Shown one piece after another: positions 60,218 to 64,000 of a stretch of 64,000 nt of DNA (positions are counted from its first letter, which is position 1; the number at the start of each line of letters is the position of its first letter). Origin of the DNA: JAENVU01 sp046598395 (GTDB lineage Bacteria; Actinomycetota; Acidimicrobiia; IMCC26256; JAENVU01); assembly GCA_046598395.1 (NCBI GenBank), contig JBKJIQ010000027.1:1-64000 (forward strand), given 5' to 3'. The position numbers and the translations under genes are program-made. The notes under the pieces were generated by a model. It had not been told where the DNA came from, ran no database searches, and saw only the letters and a list, made by a program, of their open reading frames with translations.

Positions 60218-61837
60218 GTGACTAACCGTCACGACGACGACAATCAGACGGGTGAGCGCACAGCCGCTACGCCGCCATCAGGCCCCGGAGAGGGTGTCCG
60301 CATCATTGGCGCGCAAGAGGCTCAAGCCGCGCTTGACTCCGGCGCGGCGAAACCGCGTCTGAGCGAGTCGGAGGCTCGCTATGGCGACGTCCCTGACCGT
60401 CCTGATCCCACGCTGCGCCCGGACGCCACGTTCCCCCGGCCGGACAGTTCCGATGCCGCCGCAACGGACGAGACCGCGGGCCCGGAGGACGAACCAACCG
60501 CCGAGCACCTGATCGTTGTGCCCGCCGCCGGGTTCGCGTCGGAGCCGGCCACCGCAATCGGCGATGAAACGCAGGCCCACGATGTCCTGACGCCTGACGC
60601 CGACGACGGCCTGCGTGGTCTCGAGTCCTTGGCGGATCTCGGCCCGGATTCGGGCACGGAGTCCGCACCGGCGCCCGAGGGTCTGCCGCACTGGAGTGAG
60701 CCGGCCACCGGAGAGATCCCGATCATCGGCGGCGACGGAGCAGCGGCGCTTGATACGGGCGAGGTTGCGAGTACTCCCCGTTTTCGAACGGGTGCCACCT
60801 CAGAGTGGGCCGACGAGGATCTTCAGGGTTTCGACGCGCTCGCGCCAGAAGCCGAAGATGAAATGGCGCTTAGCGCACTCGCCGTCCCGCCAATGGACGA
60901 CGATGTCGCGTTCGACCGTGAGGTCGCGGCGCGGCGGGTGCGTTCCACTCCTGTCTCGCGACCCCGCCCGGGTGTTCCGGTTCGACGGAGCGGGTCAGGT
61001 CACGACGAGCTTGATCTCGGACCCGGTCCGGACCGTCCCGACATGCTGGTGCGGGTCGTCACCGGGGTCGGCATGGCGGTGCTCGCCTTGGTCAGCTTCA
61101 AACTCGGGCGCGATGCGTCCATGGTCCTCGCCACGGTGGTCGTCGGGCTGTGCGCATTCGAACTCTTTCAGGCACTCCACAAGCGAGGGTTCCGACCGGC
61201 AACCGCGATCGCCATGTTGGGGTCGATCGCGATTGTTCCCCTCGCGTTTTATCGGGACGAGTTTGCGTTCCCGTTCACCATGGCGATCGTCATGGTGTTC
61301 ACGCTGCTGTGGTTTGTCTTCGAGGTTGTGCACACGAGGCCCATGGTGAACGTGGCGGTCACTGTTGGCGGGTTCGTCTACGTGGGCGGCCTCGGCGGTT
61401 TCGCCGGCCTGCTCCTCGCGCAGGAGAATGGCGTTGGACTGCTCCTCGGAGTCTTGCTTCCCGTGATTGCGTACGACATCTTCGGGTACTTCGTTGGCTC
61501 ACAGTTCGGCAAAGCGCGCTTGGCGCCGGCGATCTCCCCGAACAAGACGGTCGAGGGTCTGATCGGTGGAATGGCTGGCGCGATCATTGTGGCGCTGCTC
61601 GTGGTCAAGAACATTCACCCGTGGGGAAGTCTCGGCCATGCGTTCGCCTTAGGCCTCACGATCGCCTGCATGGCACCGCTCGGCGACTTGGCCGAGTCGA
61701 TGTTGAAGCGAGACCTGGGCATCAAGGACTTTGGCGCCATCCTTCCCGGCCATGGCGGTGCGCTCGACCGGTTTGATGCGGTCCTCTTCTGTATGCCGGC
61801 GGTGTACTTCCTGGCCCGGGCCCTCGGCGTCGGTTGA
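60218..61837 (+). CDS. cdsA: Phosphatidate cytidylyltransferase with a long acidic N-terminal extension
   Basis: The C-terminal 260 residues are CdsA, an integral membrane enzyme that makes CDP-diacylglycerol. The signature S-x-x-K-R-x4-K-D...P-G-H-G-G-x-x-D-R is complete (SMLKRDLGIKDFGAILPGHG, then GALDRFD). Seven or eight membrane helices precede it. The first 270 or so residues are Asp/Glu/Ala/Pro-rich, without a recognisable domain, and far longer than usual. GTG starts at 60182 and 60218 are both possible; I chose 60218. Confidence 0.9.
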   Translation: MTNRHDDDNQTGERTAATPPSGPGEGVRIIGAQEAQAALDSGAAKPRLSESEARYGDVPDRPDPTLRPDATFPRPDSSDAAATDETAGPEDEPTAEHLIVVPAAGFASEPATAIGDETQAHDVLTPDADDGLRGLESLADLGPDSGTESAPAPEGLPHWSEPATGEIPIIGGDGAAALDTGEVASTPRFRTGATSEWADEDLQGFDALAPEAEDEMALSALAVPPMDDDVAFDREVAARRVRSTPVSRPRPGVPVRRSGSGHDELDLGPGPDRPDMLVRVVTGVGMAVLALVSFKLGRDASMVLATVVVGLCAFELFQALHKRGFRPATAIAMLGSIAIVPLAFYRDEFAFPFTMAIVMVFTLLWFVFEVVHTRPMVNVAVTVGGFVYVGGLGGFAGLLLAQENGVGLLLGVLLPVIAYDIFGYFVGSQFGKARLAPAISPNKTVEGLIGGMAGAIIVALLVVKNIHPWGSLGHAFALGLTIACMAPLGDLAESMLKRDLGIKDFGAILPGHGGALDRFDAVLFCMPAVYFLARALGVG

Positions 61838-62952
61838 GTTCGCAGCACCGCGTCGTTCTCCTCGGGTCGACGGGATCCATCGGCACTCAGGCCCTGGACG
61901 TCATTCGGTCGCATCGTGAGGAGTACGAAGTCGTCGGACTCGCCGCCGGGAGCAACGCCGAGGTCCTCGCAGCTCAGGCCCGAGAGTTCGGGGTTCCGTC
62001 GGACCGCGCGTTGCTCGCAGGTGAACGACCCGAGGTGTTGGCCGAGCTCGCCGCGCTCGACGACGCCGATGTGGTCCTCAACGGAGTGGTCGGGTTCGCG
62101 GGTCTCCCGGCCACGATCGCCGCGCTGAAGGCCGGCAAACGGCTCGCGCTGGCGAACAAGGAAAGCCTCATCGCCGGTGGACCCGTTGTGAACGCATTTC
62201 GGGATGCCGGCGGGGGAGAAATCATTCCCGTCGACTCCGAACACTCCGCGATCTACCAGGCACTGCGAGGCGGCCGGACCTCCGAGGTCGCGTCGATCGT
62301 CTTGACCGCGAGCGGCGGACCGTTCCGCGGTCGGACCCGTGAGGAACTGCGAAACGTGAGCATCACGGACGCGCTGGCTCATCCCACCTGGTCGATGGGA
62401 CCCAAGATCACGATCGACTCATCGACGCTGATGAACAAGGGCCTGGAGGTGATCGAGGCCCACGAGTTGTTCGGGGTCGACTTCGATCAGATCGAGGTCG
62501 TGGTTCATCCCCAGTCGGTGATCCATGGCATGGTCACGTTCTGTGACGGAGCGACGATCGCTCAGCTTTCGATGCCCGACATGCGGCTACCCATTGGGCT
62601 CGCGCTCGGCGCGCCGAACCGCCTGGATCAGGCGTTCGGCCCGGTCGACTGGTCGACCCTGCGCTCGTTGACGTTCGAGGAACCCGATCTGGAGGCATTT
62701 CCGTGTCTCCGGCTGGCCTACTCGGCCGGACGCGCCGGAGGCGGGGCGCCGGCCACACTGTCCGGGGCCAACGAGATAGCCGTGGAAGCGTTTCTCGCCG
62801 GTCGACTCCCGTGGAGCGCGATTGGCGAGGTCGTCGACGAGGTGCTCCAGCAAGGGACCGGGAACGTCGATGACGTCGAAGACGTTCTGGAAGCAGACCG
62901 AGTCGCGCGCGCCCGTTGTGCGGCCATCCTCGAGAAGCGAGTCATTGCGTGA
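61834..62952 (+). CDS. dxr: 1-deoxy-D-xylulose 5-phosphate reductoisomerase
   Basis: The 372-residue enzyme makes MEP in isoprenoid synthesis. VVLLGSTGSIGTQALDVIRSH binds NADPH, ALANKESLIAGGPVV and DSEHSAIYQAL hold the metal and substrate, and LTASGGPFRGRTREEL and THPTWSMGPKITIDSSTLMNK-like HPTWSMGPKITIDSSTLMNK are family motifs. The TTG start overlaps the cdsA stop by four bases. dxr is directly followed by the rseP-like protease, as in many bacteria. Confidence 0.95.
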   Translation: MSSQHRVVLLGSTGSIGTQALDVIRSHREEYEVVGLAAGSNAEVLAAQAREFGVPSDRALLAGERPEVLAELAALDDADVVLNGVVGFAGLPATIAALKAGKRLALANKESLIAGGPVVNAFRDAGGGEIIPVDSEHSAIYQALRGGRTSEVASIVLTASGGPFRGRTREELRNVSITDALAHPTWSMGPKITIDSSTLMNKGLEVIEAHELFGVDFDQIEVVVHPQSVIHGMVTFCDGATIAQLSMPDMRLPIGLALGAPNRLDQAFGPVDWSTLRSLTFEEPDLEAFPCLRLAYSAGRAGGGAPATLSGANEIAVEAFLAGRLPWSAIGEVVDEVLQQGTGNVDDVEDVLEADRVARARCAAILEKRVIA

Positions 62953-64000
62953 AGGACCCACTGGGCGACGCCCCATCCGTCGAGACGCGTAAGGCAATCA
63001 CCGGGATCTCGCTGATGGTCTTGGTACTGATCGTGCTGCTCATCCTGCGTCCGTCGCTGGTGGTGACAGTCTCGCTCATCGTGGGCCTGGTGTTCACGAT
63101 CATGCTGCACGAGTGGGGTCACTACATCGCGGCCAAGAAGTCGGGAATGAAAGTCACCGAGTTCTTTCTCGGGTTCGGGCCGCGGATCTGGTCGTTTCGG
63201 CGGGGCGAGACCGAGTACGGCATCAAGGCCATTCCGGCGGGCGGATACGTGCGGATCATCGGGATGACGAACCTCGAAGAGGTTGACCCCGAGGACGAAG
63301 ACCGCACCTACCGGCAGGCGACGGTGGGGAGGCGGCTCATCACGGTGCTTGCGGGCATCATCGTCAATCTGTGTATTGCCCTCGTGTTGATCTTCGGAGT
63401 CGTCGTCTTTCACGGCGTCGTCCCGGCCGAACTCACCACATCCTTGGATTCGGTGAGTATCAACTCGCCGGCCGCGGCCGCCGGACTTCGGGCCGGCGAT
63501 CAGATCGTCAGTATCAATGGCGCACCCATGAAGAGTTGGGACGCGGTCGGTCGGGCGATCCGCGCCAACTCCGGGAAACGCCTCGAGGTCGTCGTCGAAC
63601 GCGCCGGTATCCGCCGGACCTTCACCCCGACCCCCAAGCTCATCGACGGCGCGCCGCGCATCGGCGTCACCCCGAGCTACCTCACTGAGCGGGTGGGCGT
63701 GCTGGCCGCGGTGCCCAAGACGTTCAGCACGGCGGGTTCGCTGGTTGACAACACGGTGTCTTCGCTCGGCAAGGTCTTCTCCGCGAGCGGCATCGAGCGC
63801 TACGGCAAGACGGTGACCAACAGCAAAGGCGGGTTCACCAACGATGAACGGCCTCGGTCGGTGGTGGGGATTGTGGCCGATGGCGGGGCCATTGTCGGCG
63901 GTGAGTGGTGGATCTTGCTCTTCCTGCTCGCGGCGATCAACGTCTTTGTTGCGCTGTTCAACCTGCTCCCACTCCCGCCGCTCGACGGTGGTCACGCCGC
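62949..64000 (+). CDS. RseP/Rip-family site-2 protease, partial (runs off the window)
   Basis: The open frame begins at GTG 62949, overlapping the dxr stop by four bases, and continues past the window end with no stop. HEWGH at residues 54-58 is the zinc HExxH motif in the second helix. A PDZ domain follows at about 150-235 (VSINSPAAAAGLRAGDQIVS, INGAPMKSWDAV). NLLPLPPLDGGH at the far end is the third metal-binding motif. It cleaves membrane-embedded substrates such as anti-sigma factors. About the last 40-50 residues lie outside the window. Confidence 0.93.
   Translation, partial: MKDPLGDAPSVETRKAITGISLMVLVLIVLLILRPSLVVTVSLIVGLVFTIMLHEWGHYIAAKKSGMKVTEFFLGFGPRIWSFRRGETEYGIKAIPAGGYVRIIGMTNLEEVDPEDEDRTYRQATVGRRLITVLAGIIVNLCIALVLIFGVVVFHGVVPAELTTSLDSVSINSPAAAAGLRAGDQIVSINGAPMKSWDAVGRAIRANSGKRLEVVVERAGIRRTFTPTPKLIDGAPRIGVTPSYLTERVGVLAAVPKTFSTAGSLVDNTVSSLGKVFSASGIERYGKTVTNSKGGFTNDERPRSVVGIVADGGAIVGGEWWILLFLLAAINVFVALFNLLPLPPLDGGHA

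Noticed and set aside
1..64000. Insertion sequence or prophage
   Set aside because: No transposase, integrase other than XerC, capsid or terminal repeats were found.

Overview
The window is about 64 kb of high-GC DNA with almost no space between genes, many GTG starts and many 4-base start/stop overlaps. Gene content and order point to an actinobacterium: a UvrD2-type helicase with an HRDC domain, a GTP-dependent PEP carboxykinase, a WhiG-type sigma factor, a SepIVA-like protein between coaD and DUF177, DUF2469 next to yraN, and an F420-type luciferase-like oxidoreductase. The neighbourhood resembles Acidimicrobiia more than Streptomyces or Mycobacterium, but that placement is inference. No rRNA, tRNA, CRISPR array, prophage or intact insertion sequence was seen.

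Layout. 1-3.9 kb is accessory: the end of a thermonuclease-like gene, a VapBC pair, a decarboxylase on the other strand, a 420-base stretch without a recognisable gene, and two MazEF pairs. 3.9-25.2 kb is mixed metabolism: uvrD2, a PH/SHOCT membrane protein, a BtuF-like binding protein, a GNAT-like protein, a GGDEF/EAL protein, galK and galT, an LLM oxidoreductase, a PAC2 protein, a MhuD-like monooxygenase with an acyl-CoA ligase, ddl, a family 3 glycoside hydrolase, pckG and a DUF2510 protein. 25.2-47.9 kb is conserved housekeeping: rpmB, a FakA-like DAK2 protein, recG, a Nudix hydrolase, a class II synthetase-like protein, then rsmD-coaD-sepIVA-DUF177-rpmF-plsX-acpP-rnc-mutM-smc-mscS-ftsY-ffh-rpsP-khpA-rimM-trmD-rplS-DUF2469-yraN. 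A minus-strand block at 47.9-51.2 kb holds three small genes, dprA and comM. The plus strand resumes with xerC, whiG, an M23/lipase fusion, a beta-propeller protein, rpsB-tsf-pyrH-frr-cdsA-dxr and the start of the rseP-like protease, cut by the window end.

How the genes work together. 31.6-47.9 kb joins ribosome maturation (rsmD, rnc, rimM, trmD, khpA, L32, S16, L19), acyl-carrier and phospholipid initiation (plsX, acpP), protein targeting (ffh, ftsY) and chromosome handling (smc). 57-64 kb is the classic translation/phospholipid/isoprenoid string. Many tight overlaps indicate translational coupling.

Non-coding structure. A -10-like hexamer (TANNNT or close to it) lies 6-9 bases before the start codon of many genes, which suggests widespread leaderless transcription. 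It also supports several very small genes. Three loci (14.66, 15.70 and 33.35 kb) carry related GC-rich repeats, each with a direct-repeat period of about 90 bases. A perfect 47-base palindrome separates ddl from the convergent glycoside hydrolase gene.
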